Source: Sulfitobacter aestuariivivens (GTDB lineage: Bacteria > Pseudomonadota > Alphaproteobacteria > Rhodobacterales > Rhodobacteraceae). From it: 64,000 nucleotides of DNA. The stretch is from NCBI RefSeq assembly GCF_014763045.1, contig NZ_JACTAG010000002.1, forward strand, positions 1,364,001 to 1,428,000, given 5' to 3'. A program made the position numbers and the translations under genes. This document shows, one piece after another, positions 7,697 to 17,220 of this stretch (its first letter is position 1; every line of letters begins with the position of its first letter). A model generated the notes under the pieces. That model did no database searches and had not been told where the DNA came from. It saw nothing but the letters and a program-made list of their open reading frames with translations.

Positions 7697-10600
7697 ATGC
7701 ACGTCGTCTTCCGCGAAAGCCACGGGCTGGAGGATCTCGACACCCCCTATGATCCGGGGCAAGACCCCGCCGATCTGGTGGTGCTGTCCTTTTCCGATAG
7801 CGACCTTGGCGCGTTCGCGGCAGGCTGGCATCGCGGTGGCGGACCAGAGGGCAACCTGCCCACCTTACGGCTGTGCAATCTCGTGGCCCTGCGCCACCCG
7901 GCGTCAACGGACAATTATATCGAACAGACACTGACAGGGGCCAAAGGCATCCTGATCCGGCTTATCGGCGGCGAAAACTATTGGCCCTACGGCATCATGC
8001 AGGTTCAGGACTTTGCCCGTCGCAACGATATCGCGCTGGCGGTTTTGCCCGCCGATGGGCGCGAAGACCCCGCGCTCGACGCCCATTCCACACTGCCGGT
8101 TTCCACACTACGCCGCCTCAGCCACCTGTGCGATGCAGGCGGCGCGGTGGCCGCCCAGGCCGCCCTTGCCCAACTGGCCCTTGCGGCCGGGTTTTATGCT
8201 GGCCCGGTGCCGGGTGCCAAAACCATCCCCGACTGCGGCTTTTACGAGCCCGGCAAGGGTGTTGTCCCGTTCGCGGATGCGCAAGGCGACGTGGTCGCGA
8301 TCACCTTTTACCGCAGCTACCTGATGGCCGCCGATCTGGCCCCCATCGACGCGCTGATCGACGCACTGCGCGACAAGGGTTTTGCCCCCGTTGCCCTATT
8401 CGCGCCCTCGCTCAAATCCCCCGCCGCGCGCGATTTCCTGGACAAGACACTGGCCCAGCTCAATCCCTTAGCCATCGTCAATGCCACCGCGTTTTCCGGA
8501 CGCGGCAAAGACGGCACATCGCCGCTCGATACCCCCGACTGCCCTGTGTTTCAGGTCGCGCTGTCCACCGCCCGCCGCAAGGAATGGGACACCTCGGAAC
8601 GCGGCCTTTCGCCTGCGGATCTGGCGATGCACGTCGTCCTGCCAGAGGTCGATGGCCGACTATTTACCGGCGTCGTCAGCTTCAAAGCGCCCGAGAAAAA
8701 AGACCCTCACCTGCAGTTCTCGCGCTTTTCCCACCGGGCTGACGCTGACAGGATCACTGCCGTGGTGAACCGCATCGCTGGCTGGCACCGCCTTGCCACA
8801 ACGCCCGTGGCGCAGCGCAAGCTGGCAATCGTGCTGTCAACGTATCCGGGGCGTGACGATCAGATCGCCCATGCTGTGGGCCTTGATGCGCTGGCCAGCG
8901 CTGAGGATTTGCTGCTGACGCTTGCGGATGCGGGATATGCGGTCACGCCGACCATTGGATTTGGCAAAACCCTGCCTCAGTCCACCATTAAATGGGTCCC
9001 TGCAAATGACGACATGTCGTTTTTGACATGTCTTCCTGGCACGCTCCTGCAAGATCTCGAAACCGCCTGGGGCCCGCCCGAAGACGACCCGCTATTCAAA
9101 GACGGCGCGTTCCACTTCCCGGCCATTCAATGCGGCAACGCGCTGATTGCCCTGCAACCTGAACGCGGCAGTATCCCGGATCGCGAGACTGACTATCACG
9201 ACCTCGCCCGCGTCCCGCGGTATTCATATGTGGCCTTCTACCTCTGGCTCCGCGCCCAGGGCCACCATGCGCTGGTCCACATGGGCGCACACGGTACGCT
9301 GGAATGGCTGCCGGGCAAGGCCGTTGCCCTGTCTGATGACTGCTGGCCCGAAGCGCTGACCGCCGACATGCCCGTGATCTACCCCTTCATCGTGAACGAC
9401 CCCGGCGAGGCGGCCCAGGCCAAACGCCGCATCGGCGCGGTCACCCTCGGCCACCTGCCGCCACCCATGAAAGACAGCGAAACGCCGACAGCACTTTTGC
9501 ACCTCGAACGCCTGCTCGATGAATACTCCACCGCCGATGGGCTTGATCCCGCACGCCGGGACCGACTGATCGACACCATTCGCACCGAAGCACAGGCCGC
9601 CGGTGTTGAACAGGATCTTGGCCTGACCGAGGACGCCTCCGCCGCCGAAGCCATCACCCGCATCGACCGCTTTGTCTGCGACATCAAGGAAAGCCAATAC
9701 GGCGACGGGCTGCACATCTTTGGCACAGGGCAGGGCGAATCCCATGGCCTGTTGACCGCGCTGAATGGCAATCGCGTCCCCTCCGGCCCTTCCGGCTCGC
9801 CCTACCGGGGCCGCTCTGACGTTTTGCCAACGGGCCGCAATCTCTATTCCGTCGACCCCCGCGCGGTCCCGTCCAAAGCCGCGCACGCCCAGGGCGTGAA
9901 ACTGGCCGAAGAACTCATCCGCCGTCATCTGCAGGATCAGGGCGACTATCCCAAGGGTCTTGTTGTCGACCTCTGGGGCTCCGCCACCATGCGCACCGCT
10001 GGCGAAGAAATGGCCATGGCCCTGCACCTTGCGGGCCTCGCGCCCAAATGGGACGACGGCAGCGAACGCGTCAGCGGCTTTGATATCCTGCCCCTGACGC
10101 TCCTGAATCGTCCGCGCATTGACGTTACCCTGCGCGTCTCGGGCCTCTTTCGCGATATCTTTCCGGGCCTCTCGCAACTTTTCGAAGCGGGCGCCACTGC
10201 GCTTGCAGACCGCGAAGAGGCACCCGACATGAACCCTTACATCGCCCGCGCGCCCCGTGTCTTTGGCCCCAAGCCCGGCCTCTACGGGATGAACATGGAA
10301 AGCCACCTGAACGACTATTCCGACACCGCGCGCGCCGCCGCCGGAGAGGCCTGGCTGAAAGGTTCCGAATGGGCGATCAACGCCAAGGGCGAAGCACATC
10401 AGAACCGCGCCGGGCTTGAGGCACGTCTGCACAAGGCGGACGGATTTGCGCACGTTCAGGACCTTGCCGAAAGCGATGTCCTGCTGGCCTCTGACTATGC
10501 CAGCCACGAAGGTGGATTTGCCGCGGCGATGGCGCACATCGGCGCTGACAAACCCGCCATGTACCACGTCGACAGCACCCGGCTTGGCGCACCCAAAGCC

Positions 10601-10942
10601 CGCTCCGTTCCCGAGGAAATCGCCCGCGTCGTGCGCGCCCGTGCGGCCAACCCGGATTGGGCCACCGGCATGATGCGCCACGGCTTCCGGGGCGCGGCAG
10701 AGGTTGCGGCCACCCTCGACAACCTTGCCGCTTTCGCTCATCTGACCCGCGACGTGCCGGGGCACCTTTTCGACCTATATTATGACGCGACCCTGGGACG
10801 AGAGGACTTGGTGGCGTTCATGGAAATCGAAAACCCGCTGGCACTGGAAGAAATGCGCAGCCGCTTTGCCGCCCTGCGCGACGCGGGCCTCTGGGTCACG
10901 CGCCGCAATTCGATCTCGGCCCAGATGGACGCCGCCGAATGA
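7697..10942 (+). CDS. cobN: Cobaltochelatase large subunit CobN
   Basis: A 1081-residue ATP-dependent cobaltochelatase/magnesium-chelatase H-type subunit. With CobS and CobT it inserts Co2+ into hydrogenobyrinate a,c-diamide. Family landmarks include MGAHGTLEWLPGK, FIVNDPGEAAQAKRR, YGDGLHIFG, DLWGSATMRTAGEEMAMALHLAG, and SDYASHEGGFAAAMAH near the C-terminus. The protein is shorter than the roughly 1270-residue Pseudomonas denitrificans enzyme. CobS and CobT are not in the window and must be encoded elsewhere. The gene overlaps cobG by ATGA. Confidence 0.97.
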   Translation: MHVVFRESHGLEDLDTPYDPGQDPADLVVLSFSDSDLGAFAAGWHRGGGPEGNLPTLRLCNLVALRHPASTDNYIEQTLTGAKGILIRLIGGENYWPYGIMQVQDFARRNDIALAVLPADGREDPALDAHSTLPVSTLRRLSHLCDAGGAVAAQAALAQLALAAGFYAGPVPGAKTIPDCGFYEPGKGVVPFADAQGDVVAITFYRSYLMAADLAPIDALIDALRDKGFAPVALFAPSLKSPAARDFLDKTLAQLNPLAIVNATAFSGRGKDGTSPLDTPDCPVFQVALSTARRKEWDTSERGLSPADLAMHVVLPEVDGRLFTGVVSFKAPEKKDPHLQFSRFSHRADADRITAVVNRIAGWHRLATTPVAQRKLAIVLSTYPGRDDQIAHAVGLDALASAEDLLLTLADAGYAVTPTIGFGKTLPQSTIKWVPANDDMSFLTCLPGTLLQDLETAWGPPEDDPLFKDGAFHFPAIQCGNALIALQPERGSIPDRETDYHDLARVPRYSYVAFYLWLRAQGHHALVHMGAHGTLEWLPGKAVALSDDCWPEALTADMPVIYPFIVNDPGEAAQAKRRIGAVTLGHLPPPMKDSETPTALLHLERLLDEYSTADGLDPARRDRLIDTIRTEAQAAGVEQDLGLTEDASAAEAITRIDRFVCDIKESQYGDGLHIFGTGQGESHGLLTALNGNRVPSGPSGSPYRGRSDVLPTGRNLYSVDPRAVPSKAAHAQGVKLAEELIRRHLQDQGDYPKGLVVDLWGSATMRTAGEEMAMALHLAGLAPKWDDGSERVSGFDILPLTLLNRPRIDVTLRVSGLFRDIFPGLSQLFEAGATALADREEAPDMNPYIARAPRVFGPKPGLYGMNMESHLNDYSDTARAAAGEAWLKGSEWAINAKGEAHQNRAGLEARLHKADGFAHVQDLAESDVLLASDYASHEGGFAAAMAHIGADKPAMYHVDSTRLGAPKARSVPEEIARVVRARAANPDWATGMMRHGFRGAAEVAATLDNLAAFAHLTRDVPGHLFDLYYDATLGREDLVAFMEIENPLALEEMRSRFAALRDAGLWVTRRNSISAQMDAAE

Positions 10943-12066
10943 CCGCGCCTGTGGTCAAAGGGCGCTGCCCCGGCGCGCTGAACCCGATGATGTCGGGCGA
11001 TGGTCTGGTGGTCCGTATCCGTCCCTTCAACGGCCGCCTGCGCCGGGCGCAGGCCGATGGGATCGCCACGCTCGCAACCGCCCACGGAAACGGCATGCTC
11101 GACATTTCCTCGCGCGGCAACATCCAGCTGCGCGGGGTGACAGACCAAAGTCACCCCCCCTTGATCCAAGGCCTGCGCCACATGGCACTTGTCGATGCCA
11201 GCGCCGACATCGAAGCACGCCGCAACGTGCTGGTCACTCCTTTCTGGATCACCGGCGACGAGACAGAGGTCTTTGCGGCAGACCTGACAGAGGCGCTGAC
11301 CGCGGGCGATGCCCCGGCCCTTCCCCACAAGTTCGGCTTCGCGGTGGACACCGGCAAGGAACCTGTCCTGCAGACGGCCTCTGCCGATATCCGGCTTGAA
11401 CGTGATGTGGCTGGCGGGCTGATCCTTGTGGCGGATGGCGCGGGCTCAGGCAAACCCGTGACCAGCGAAAGTATCATCACCGAAGCCATGGCACTGGCGG
11501 ACTGGTTTTTGGAAAACCGTCAGGACCAGAACCGTATGGCGGCTTTGGTCAAGACCGGTCTGCCCCTGCCACCGGGCTTTATCGTGCCTCGCCAAACCCA
11601 AACCTACGTGCCTGCACCGGGCTATACCCCGCTGGGCGCGATGGTGGGTCTGGCGCTGGGCCAACTGCGCGTCGAAACTCTGTCCAGCCTCGCAAAACAC
11701 GGCGGGTTGCGCATGACCCCCTGGCGCTTGCTGCTGGTGGAAAACGCCCGCGAATTACCGGATGTCGAAGGTCTGATCTGGTCCGCCGACGACCCCCTGC
11801 TGCGCGTCATCGCCTGCACCGGGGCACCGCGCTGTCCTCAAGGCCACGCAGATGCCCGCGGAATCGCCCGGCACCTCGCCCCGCACATCCCGCAGGGCCA
11901 GTTCTGCCACGTCTCCGGCTGCGCCAAAGGCTGCGCGCACCCCAAAACGGCCGATATCACCGTCACCGGCACGCCCGACGGCCTTTCCCTGATCCGCAAC
12001 GGCCGGGCCGAAGACACGCCGCAGGCCACGGGCCTTTCCCCCCAGGACATTATCAAGGCGATCTGA
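10939..12066 (+). CDS. cobG: Precorrin-3B synthase CobG
   Basis: A 375-residue sulfite/nitrite-reductase-fold monooxygenase that makes precorrin-3B from precorrin-3A using O2, the defining step of the aerobic B12 route. The [4Fe-4S]/siroheme-type cysteines appear as CTGAPRCPQGHADAR (Cys about 293 and 299) and CHVSGCAKGCAHP. The nitrite-reductase half-domain is duplicated; the first half includes ISSRGNIQLRGV. Overlaps cobN upstream (ATGA) and cobH downstream (TGATG). Confidence 0.95.
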   Translation: MTAPVVKGRCPGALNPMMSGDGLVVRIRPFNGRLRRAQADGIATLATAHGNGMLDISSRGNIQLRGVTDQSHPPLIQGLRHMALVDASADIEARRNVLVTPFWITGDETEVFAADLTEALTAGDAPALPHKFGFAVDTGKEPVLQTASADIRLERDVAGGLILVADGAGSGKPVTSESIITEAMALADWFLENRQDQNRMAALVKTGLPLPPGFIVPRQTQTYVPAPGYTPLGAMVGLALGQLRVETLSSLAKHGGLRMTPWRLLLVENARELPDVEGLIWSADDPLLRVIACTGAPRCPQGHADARGIARHLAPHIPQGQFCHVSGCAKGCAHPKTADITVTGTPDGLSLIRNGRAEDTPQATGLSPQDIIKAI

Positions 12067-12695
12067 TGCCCCACACCTACATCACCGACGGCGCTGAGAT
12101 TTACCGCCAGTCCTTTGCCACCATCCGGTCAGAGGCCGCGCTGGCTCCCTTCACGCCGGAAGAGGAAATCGTCGCCGTTCGCATGATCCATGCCGCCGGT
12201 ATGGTGGGGCTTGAGACCCACATCCGCTTTTCCGAAGGCATGGCCATCACCGCCCGCGCCGCGCTGGAAAACGGCGCGCCAATCCTCTGCGACGCCTACA
12301 TGGTCAGCGAAGGCATCACCCGTAAACGCCTGCCACGCGAAAACGAAGTGATCTGCACCCTGCGCGATCCCAAGGTGCCGGATATGGCCAAAGACATGGC
12401 CAACACCCGCTCTGCCGCAGCGCTCGAGCTTTGGCGTCCGAACCTCGCAGGCGCAGTGGTGGCCATCGGCAACGCCCCCACCGCGCTCTTTCACCTTCTG
12501 AATATGCTGGAAGACCCCGACTGCCCGCGCCCCGCCGCCATCATCGGCTGCCCGGTGGGCTTTATCGGTGCGGCTGAAAGCAAGGATGCGTTGATGCATG
12601 ACCTGCCTGTTCCCTCCATGATCGTGCAGGGACGGCTCGGCGGCTCCGCGATCACTGTGGCCGCCGTCAACGCCCTTGCCAGCAGGGTGGAATAG
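12066..12695 (+). CDS. cobH: Precorrin-8X methylmutase CobH
   Basis: A 209-residue CobH/CbiC protein that moves the C-11 methyl to C-12, giving hydrogenobyrinate. Landmarks: VRMIHAAGMVGLE (catalytic-region His), CDAYMVSEGITR, TRSAAALELW, AIGNAPTALFHLL and GCPVGFIGAAESK. Length is normal. The start codon shares one base with the cobG stop, implying translational coupling. Confidence 0.96.
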   Translation: MPHTYITDGAEIYRQSFATIRSEAALAPFTPEEEIVAVRMIHAAGMVGLETHIRFSEGMAITARAALENGAPILCDAYMVSEGITRKRLPRENEVICTLRDPKVPDMAKDMANTRSAAALELWRPNLAGAVVAIGNAPTALFHLLNMLEDPDCPRPAAIIGCPVGFIGAAESKDALMHDLPVPSMIVQGRLGGSAITVAAVNALASRVE

Positions 12696-12698
12696 GCC

Positions 12699-13430
12699 AT
12701 GGGCAAAGTCATCTGCGCGGGCCTTGGTCCCGGCGATCCGGAATTGATGAGCGTCAAGTCAGACCGCGTGATCCGCGGTGCCACCCATCTGGCGTTCTTC
12801 CGCAAGAAAGGCCGCGCGGGGCAGGCGCGGTCTATCGTCAAAGACATGCTGCGCGATGATGTCACCGAATACCCGATGGAATATCCCGTCACCACTGAAC
12901 TGCGCTTTGACAGCGATGAATACCGCCAACTGATGGTGGATTTCTACGCCGAATGGGCCGACAGGCTGGCGAACCTGGCCCAGACCCAAGATGTCGTCGT
13001 CCTCTGCGAAGGCGACCCATTTTTTTATGGCTCGTTCATGCACCTGCATACCCGGCTGCAAGGCCGCGCAGAGGTCGAGGTGATCCCCGCCATCCCCGGC
13101 ATGGTCGGCTGCTGGAACGCCATCAATGATCCCTTCACATGGGGCGATGATGTCATGTCCGTCCTGATGGGGACGCTGCCCGAAGAAGACCTGATCAGCC
13201 ACATGAAACGCGCCGACGCGCTGGTCGTGATGAAAACCGGGCGCAACCTGCCCCGCGTGCGCCGCGCGCTCGAGGCCACCGGGCGCCTCAAGGACGCATG
13301 GCTGGTTGAGAAAGGCACAATGCCCGGCCAGCGCGTGGCCAAACTGGCGGATGTGGATGATGCCGATTGCCCGTACTTCGCCATCGTGCTGGTCCATGGC
13401 CAGGGCCGCAGACCCGAGGCGGCAGAGTGA
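12699..13430 (+). CDS. cobI: Precorrin-2 C20-methyltransferase CobI
   Basis: A 243-residue SAM-dependent tetrapyrrole methylase adding the C-20 methyl to precorrin-2. The N-terminal ICAGLGPGDPELMSVK glycine loop and VVLCEGDPFFYGSF SAM-binding motif are both present, followed by VIPAIPGMVGCW. It starts 3 bp after cobH and overlaps cobJ by GTGA. Confidence 0.95.
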   Translation: MGKVICAGLGPGDPELMSVKSDRVIRGATHLAFFRKKGRAGQARSIVKDMLRDDVTEYPMEYPVTTELRFDSDEYRQLMVDFYAEWADRLANLAQTQDVVVLCEGDPFFYGSFMHLHTRLQGRAEVEVIPAIPGMVGCWNAINDPFTWGDDVMSVLMGTLPEEDLISHMKRADALVVMKTGRNLPRVRRALEATGRLKDAWLVEKGTMPGQRVAKLADVDDADCPYFAIVLVHGQGRRPEAAE

Positions 13431-14161
13431 CCGGCTGGGTCGCCATCGCGGGCCTTGGTCCGGGGCGTGAAGACCTCGTGACCCCCGAAGTCACCGCCGC
13501 CGTGGCCGAGGCCACCGATATCATCGGATATATCCCCTACGTCGCCCGCATCGCCCCGCGCGATGGGCTCACCCTGCACCCCTCTGACAACCGCGTCGAA
13601 TTGGACCGCGCCCTGCACGCCCTGCAACTGGCGGCGAATGGTGCGCGCGTGGTGGTGGTTTCCTCAGGCGATCCGGGCGTTTTTGCCATGGCTTCCGCCG
13701 TGTTCGAGGCAGTGGAACAACACCCCGAATACACGGAAACCGATATCCGCGTCCTGCCCGGCATCACCGCGATGCTGGCCGCCGCCGCCGCCGCAGGTGC
13801 GCCACTGGGCCATGATTTCTGCGCCATCAACCTCAGCGACAACCTCAAACCCTGGTCGCTCATTGAGAACCGTCTGCGCATGGCTGCGCGGGGCGATTTC
13901 GCGATGGCTTTCTACAACCCCCGCTCAAAATCCCGCCCCGAAGGGTTTGAGAAAACCTTGAACATCCTGCGCGAAGAATGCGGCACCGACCGCCTGATCA
14001 CCTTCGCCCGCGCCGTCAGCACCCCGGATCAGGCGCTCAACACTGTCACCCTGGGCGAGGCCACACCCGATATGGCCGACATGCGCACTGTTGTCATTGT
14101 CGGCAACGCTGCAACCCGCCGTGTGGGCAAATACGTCTACACCCCGCGCTCTGCCTCATGA
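13427..14161 (+). CDS. cobJ: Precorrin-3B C17-methyltransferase CobJ
   Basis: A 244-residue tetrapyrrole methylase that methylates C-17 and contracts the ring to precorrin-4. Motifs: AGLGPGREDLVTPE, IIGYIPYV, VVSSGDPGVFAMAS, VLPGITAM, and FYNPRSKSR, typical of CobJ/CbiH. The GTG at 13427 is preferred because it gives the four-base overlap with cobI and begins just before the conserved core. The last 25 bp overlap the 3' end of cobK on the other strand. Confidence 0.95.
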   Translation: MTGWVAIAGLGPGREDLVTPEVTAAVAEATDIIGYIPYVARIAPRDGLTLHPSDNRVELDRALHALQLAANGARVVVVSSGDPGVFAMASAVFEAVEQHPEYTETDIRVLPGITAMLAAAAAAGAPLGHDFCAINLSDNLKPWSLIENRLRMAARGDFAMAFYNPRSKSRPEGFEKTLNILREECGTDRLITFARAVSTPDQALNTVTLGEATPDMADMRTVVIVGNAATRRVGKYVYTPRSAS

Positions 14162-14883
14162 CCCAGCCAATCCATCACATCTGCCACCTCGGCCATCGTC
14201 CGCACCGGGGGCAGGGCGGGCCGGTCCGCCAGGATCACAGGCAGACCCAAAGCACGTGCCGCATGCAACTTGGCCTCCGCGCCGCGCCCGCCCGCATTCT
14301 TGGCAACGATATGGGTGATCGCGTGATCGCGCATCAACGCCGTATCCACAGCGACATCAAAGGGCCCCCGGCTCAGCACCACGGTCGCATCCGGCAAAGG
14401 CAGCGTTCCTTCCGGCGCATCCACCAGCCGCAACAGATAGTGATGCTGCGGCTTGCTGGCAAAAAGCCCGATCTGTTGTTTACCAATCGCGAGAAACACC
14501 CGGGCGGGGGTGTCAGGCAAGGCATCCGGCACATCCTCAAGGCGCGCCACATGCGTCCAATCGTCGCCCGCCCGCGCGCTCCAGCCGGGCCGTTCCAACC
14601 GCACCAGCGAAACGCCCGCCTGCGTGCAGGCCTCAGCCGCATTCCAACTCATCCCTGCGGCAAAGGGATGCGTGGCGTCAATGACATGCGTGACACTCTC
14701 GCCCTGCAGATAGGCCACCAATCCATCAACACCGCCAAACCCACCGATCCGCGTGGGCAATGGCTGTGCCACGGGCGCGGTGGTCCGTCCTGCATAGGAG
14801 AAAATCGCGGCGGCGCCTGCATCAGCAAGGGCGCGCGCCATGGCGCTGGCCTCGGTCGTACCACCCAGAAGAAGGACGCGCAT
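14137..14883 (-). CDS. cobK: Precorrin-6A reductase CobK, antisense within the operon
   Basis: A 248-residue NADPH-dependent precorrin-6A reductase. It has MRVLLLGGTTEAS at the N-terminus (dinucleotide-binding loop), DATHPFAAGMS, AIGKQQIG and KNAGGRGAEAKLHAA. It is the only minus-strand gene in the B12 cluster. Its ATG (14881-14883) is separated by one base from the GTG of cobL, and its tail overlaps cobJ by 25 bp. AGGGA on the minus strand, inside cobL codons, may serve as its ribosome site. A longer frame reaching 15240 is antisense to cobL and is rejected. Confidence 0.93.
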   Translation of the reverse strand: MRVLLLGGTTEASAMARALADAGAAAIFSYAGRTTAPVAQPLPTRIGGFGGVDGLVAYLQGESVTHVIDATHPFAAGMSWNAAEACTQAGVSLVRLERPGWSARAGDDWTHVARLEDVPDALPDTPARVFLAIGKQQIGLFASKPQHHYLLRLVDAPEGTLPLPDATVVLSRGPFDVAVDTALMRDHAITHIVAKNAGGRGAEAKLHAARALGLPVILADRPALPPVRTMAEVADVMDWLGHEAERGV

Positions 14884-14884
14884 T

Positions 14885-16066
14885 GTGGGTGATCCCTGGC
14901 TCACGATCATCGGAATGGCCGACGATACCGCAGAGGCACTGCCGCCCGCAAGCAGTGCGGCGCTCGCCGACGCTGAGGTGATCATCGGCGGCGCGCGGCA
15001 TCTGGAACTGGTCGACGCAGGCGCGCGCGGCACACCTTGGCCGATTCCGTTTTCCATCGATCCCGTGCTGGCCGCAGAGGGCCGTAAAACCGTCGTGCTG
15101 GCGTCGGGTGATCCCTTCTGGTTTGGCGCAGGCGGCAGCCTTGTGGACCATCTGGACCCCGGCACATGGCGCGTGATCCCCGCACCGTCGACCTTTGCAC
15201 TGGTCGCGGGCCGCCTTGGCTGGCGCATGGAAGATATCACTTGCCACGGGTTGCACGCCGCACCCTACGCCCGTCTGCGCGCCGCTCTCGCCCCGAACGC
15301 GCGCATGATCTGCCTTGTCCGCGACGGCGCGGCCCCGGCAGAACTGGCATCATGGCTCACCATGCACAACGCGGGCGACGCGAGGCTCTACATCTGCGAA
15401 CGCATGGGTGGCGTGGCAGAACGCATTCGCGAAACCACCGCCGCCACTTTTGATCTGACCGACATCAACACTCCTGTTGCCGTCGCGATCGCCCTGCCGC
15501 CAAACACCGGTCTCTCGCGCGCCTCGGGCCTGCCGGATGATACCTTTGCCAACGACGGTCAGATCACAAAGCGCCCTGTCCGGGCGCTGACCCTTTCGGC
15601 TCTTGCCCCGCGTCCGGGTGAACTGCTTTGGGACATTGGCGCAGGTTCAGGGTCCATCAGCGTGGAATGGTGCCTTGCAGGCGGCACCGCCGTGGCCTTT
15701 GAACAGCACGCAGCCCGCGTGGCCAACATCGCACAAAACATCGAAAGCTTCGGCATCGACCACCGCATGCGCGTCCAGCACGGCACAGCCGCCAACCTGA
15801 TCCCTGACGCGCCAACGCCCGACGCCGTCTTTGTCGGCGGCGGCGGCACGGCGGCCCTCTTTGCCCATCTCTTCGGCCTCCTTCCCAAAGGCGTCCGCCT
15901 CGTCGCCAATGGCGTCACGCTGGAAACCGAAGCTCTGCTGACCACCCTCCACGCCAAACACGGGGGCGATCTGATGCGGATAGAGATTGCGCAAGCCACC
16001 CCGCTGGGCGCAATGCGCGGCTGGAATCCCACCCGTGCTATCGTGCAATGGAGCATGCAGATATGA
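14885..16066 (+). CDS. cobL: Precorrin-6B C5,15-methyltransferase/decarboxylase CobL
   Basis: A 393-residue two-domain enzyme. The N-terminal tetrapyrrole methylase (CbiE-like) has LASGDPFWFGAGGS, and the C-terminal Rossmann methyltransferase/decarboxylase (CbiT-like) has LLWDIGAGSGSISVEWCLAGG near residue 245. It methylates C-5 and C-15 and removes the acetate carboxylate at C-12. The GTG at 14885 is chosen; GAAGGA about 8 nt upstream lies within the antisense start of cobK. The stop overlaps cobE by ATGA. Confidence 0.95.
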   Translation: MGDPWLTIIGMADDTAEALPPASSAALADAEVIIGGARHLELVDAGARGTPWPIPFSIDPVLAAEGRKTVVLASGDPFWFGAGGSLVDHLDPGTWRVIPAPSTFALVAGRLGWRMEDITCHGLHAAPYARLRAALAPNARMICLVRDGAAPAELASWLTMHNAGDARLYICERMGGVAERIRETTAATFDLTDINTPVAVAIALPPNTGLSRASGLPDDTFANDGQITKRPVRALTLSALAPRPGELLWDIGAGSGSISVEWCLAGGTAVAFEQHAARVANIAQNIESFGIDHRMRVQHGTAANLIPDAPTPDAVFVGGGGTAALFAHLFGLLPKGVRLVANGVTLETEALLTTLHAKHGGDLMRIEIAQATPLGAMRGWNPTRAIVQWSMQI

Positions 16067-16431
16067 GAACCATCGGCATCGGTTTCCGCGCCGCCGCACA
16101 GCAAAGCAGCCTGCAAGATGCGCTGGCGCAGGTCCTGATGGCCACCGACAATCAATCCTTCGACGCCGTCGTCACCGAAGCCGCCAAGGCCCGCGATCCC
16201 ATTTTTCGCACCTTCGCCACCGAGATTGGCGTGCCGGGGCTTGGCGTCACGCAATCGGATCTCACCCGGATGATCACCCCGACCCAATCGCAGCGCATCA
16301 GGGACAGGTTCGGCACCGGATCACTGGCCGAAGCCGCCGCCCTCGCCGCGGCTGGACCAAACGCGCAACTGGTTGTAAGCCGTGTTGTCTCCACCGATGG
16401 CATGGCCACGGCGGCGCTGGCAGAGGGATAG
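16063..16431 (+). CDS. cobE: CobE/CbiG C-terminal-domain protein
   Basis: A 122-residue protein starting MRTIGIGFRAAA, matching the small CobE family, which corresponds to the C-terminal domain of CbiG. RDPIFRTFATEIGVP and AEAAALAAAGPNAQLVVSR fit that domain. Its exact biochemical role in the aerobic pathway is not settled; it is normally found beside cobM. Coupled to cobL by a four-base overlap and 3 bp before cobM. Confidence 0.88.
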   Translation: MRTIGIGFRAAAQQSSLQDALAQVLMATDNQSFDAVVTEAAKARDPIFRTFATEIGVPGLGVTQSDLTRMITPTQSQRIRDRFGTGSLAEAAALAAAGPNAQLVVSRVVSTDGMATAALAEG

Positions 16432-16434
16432 GCG

Positions 16435-17220
16435 ATGACAGTTCATTTCATAGGCGCAGGGCCGGGCGCGGCCGACCTGATCACGATCCGGGGCCGCGAT
16501 CTGATCGCGTCCTGCCCCGTGTGCCTTTATGCCGGATCACTCGTGCCCGAGGCGCTGCTGTCCCATTGCCCGGACGACGCGCGCATCGTGAACACCGCCC
16601 GCATGTCGCTCGATGAAATCATCGCCGAGATCGAAACAGCTCACGTGGCAGGCCATGACATCGCGCGCCTGCATTCCGGCGACCTCTCCGTCTGGTCCGC
16701 CATGGGCGAGCAACTCCGCCGCCTGCGCGCCCTCGATATCCCCTATGACGTCACCCCCGGCGTGCCGTCCTTTGCCGCCGCCGCGGCCGCACTGAACGCG
16801 GAACTGACGCTTCCCGGTGTCGTGCAATCTGTGATCCTGACCCGCACCTCTGGGCGCGCGACGGCCATGCCCGATACCGAAACCCTCGAAAACTTCGCCC
16901 GCACCGGTGCCACGCTTGCGATCCATCTTTCCGTGCACGTGCTTGAAAAAGTGATCACGGAACTCACTCCACACTATGGCCCCGACTGCCCCGTCGCGGT
17001 GGTCTGGCGCGCAAGCTGGCCCGATCAGCGCATCGTCAAGGCGACCCTTTCAACCCTTCAAACCGCCATCGGCGCTGAGATGGAACGGACCGCGCTCATC
17101 CTTGTCGGGCACGCGCTGGGCGCTGAAGACTTCGGCGAAAGCCGTCTCTACGCAGAGGACTACGACCGCCGCTTTCGCCCCACAGGCCAGAACCCCCGCT
17201 TTCCGGAGACCGCCGAATGA
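16435..17220 (+). CDS. cobM: Precorrin-4 C11-methyltransferase CobM
   Basis: A 261-residue tetrapyrrole methylase that methylates C-11 of precorrin-4. Conserved blocks: [56 protein letters not shown] and [12 protein letters not shown], all characteristic of CobM/CbiF. It overlaps cobB by ATGA. Confidence 0.96.
   Translation: MTVHFIGAGPGAADLITIRGRDLIASCPVCLYAGSLVPEALLSHCPDDARIVNTARMSLDEIIAEIETAHVAGHDIARLHSGDLSVWSAMGEQLRRLRALDIPYDVTPGVPSFAAAAAALNAELTLPGVVQSVILTRTSGRATAMPDTETLENFARTGATLAIHLSVHVLEKVITELTPHYGPDCPVAVVWRASWPDQRIVKATLSTLQTAIGAEMERTALILVGHALGAEDFGESRLYAEDYDRRFRPTGQNPRFPETAE

Noticed and set aside
9224..10765. 513-residue minus-strand open frame inside cobN
   Set aside because: Shadow of a strongly coding GC-rich gene; Gly/Arg/Val/His-rich with no motif, while CobN motifs are intact on the plus strand.
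14884..15240. Upstream extension of the cobK frame on the minus strand (to a 367-residue protein)
   Set aside because: It is entirely antisense to cobL, has a Ser/Pro/Arg-rich sequence without homology, and conserved CobK sequence begins exactly at the ATG at 14883.
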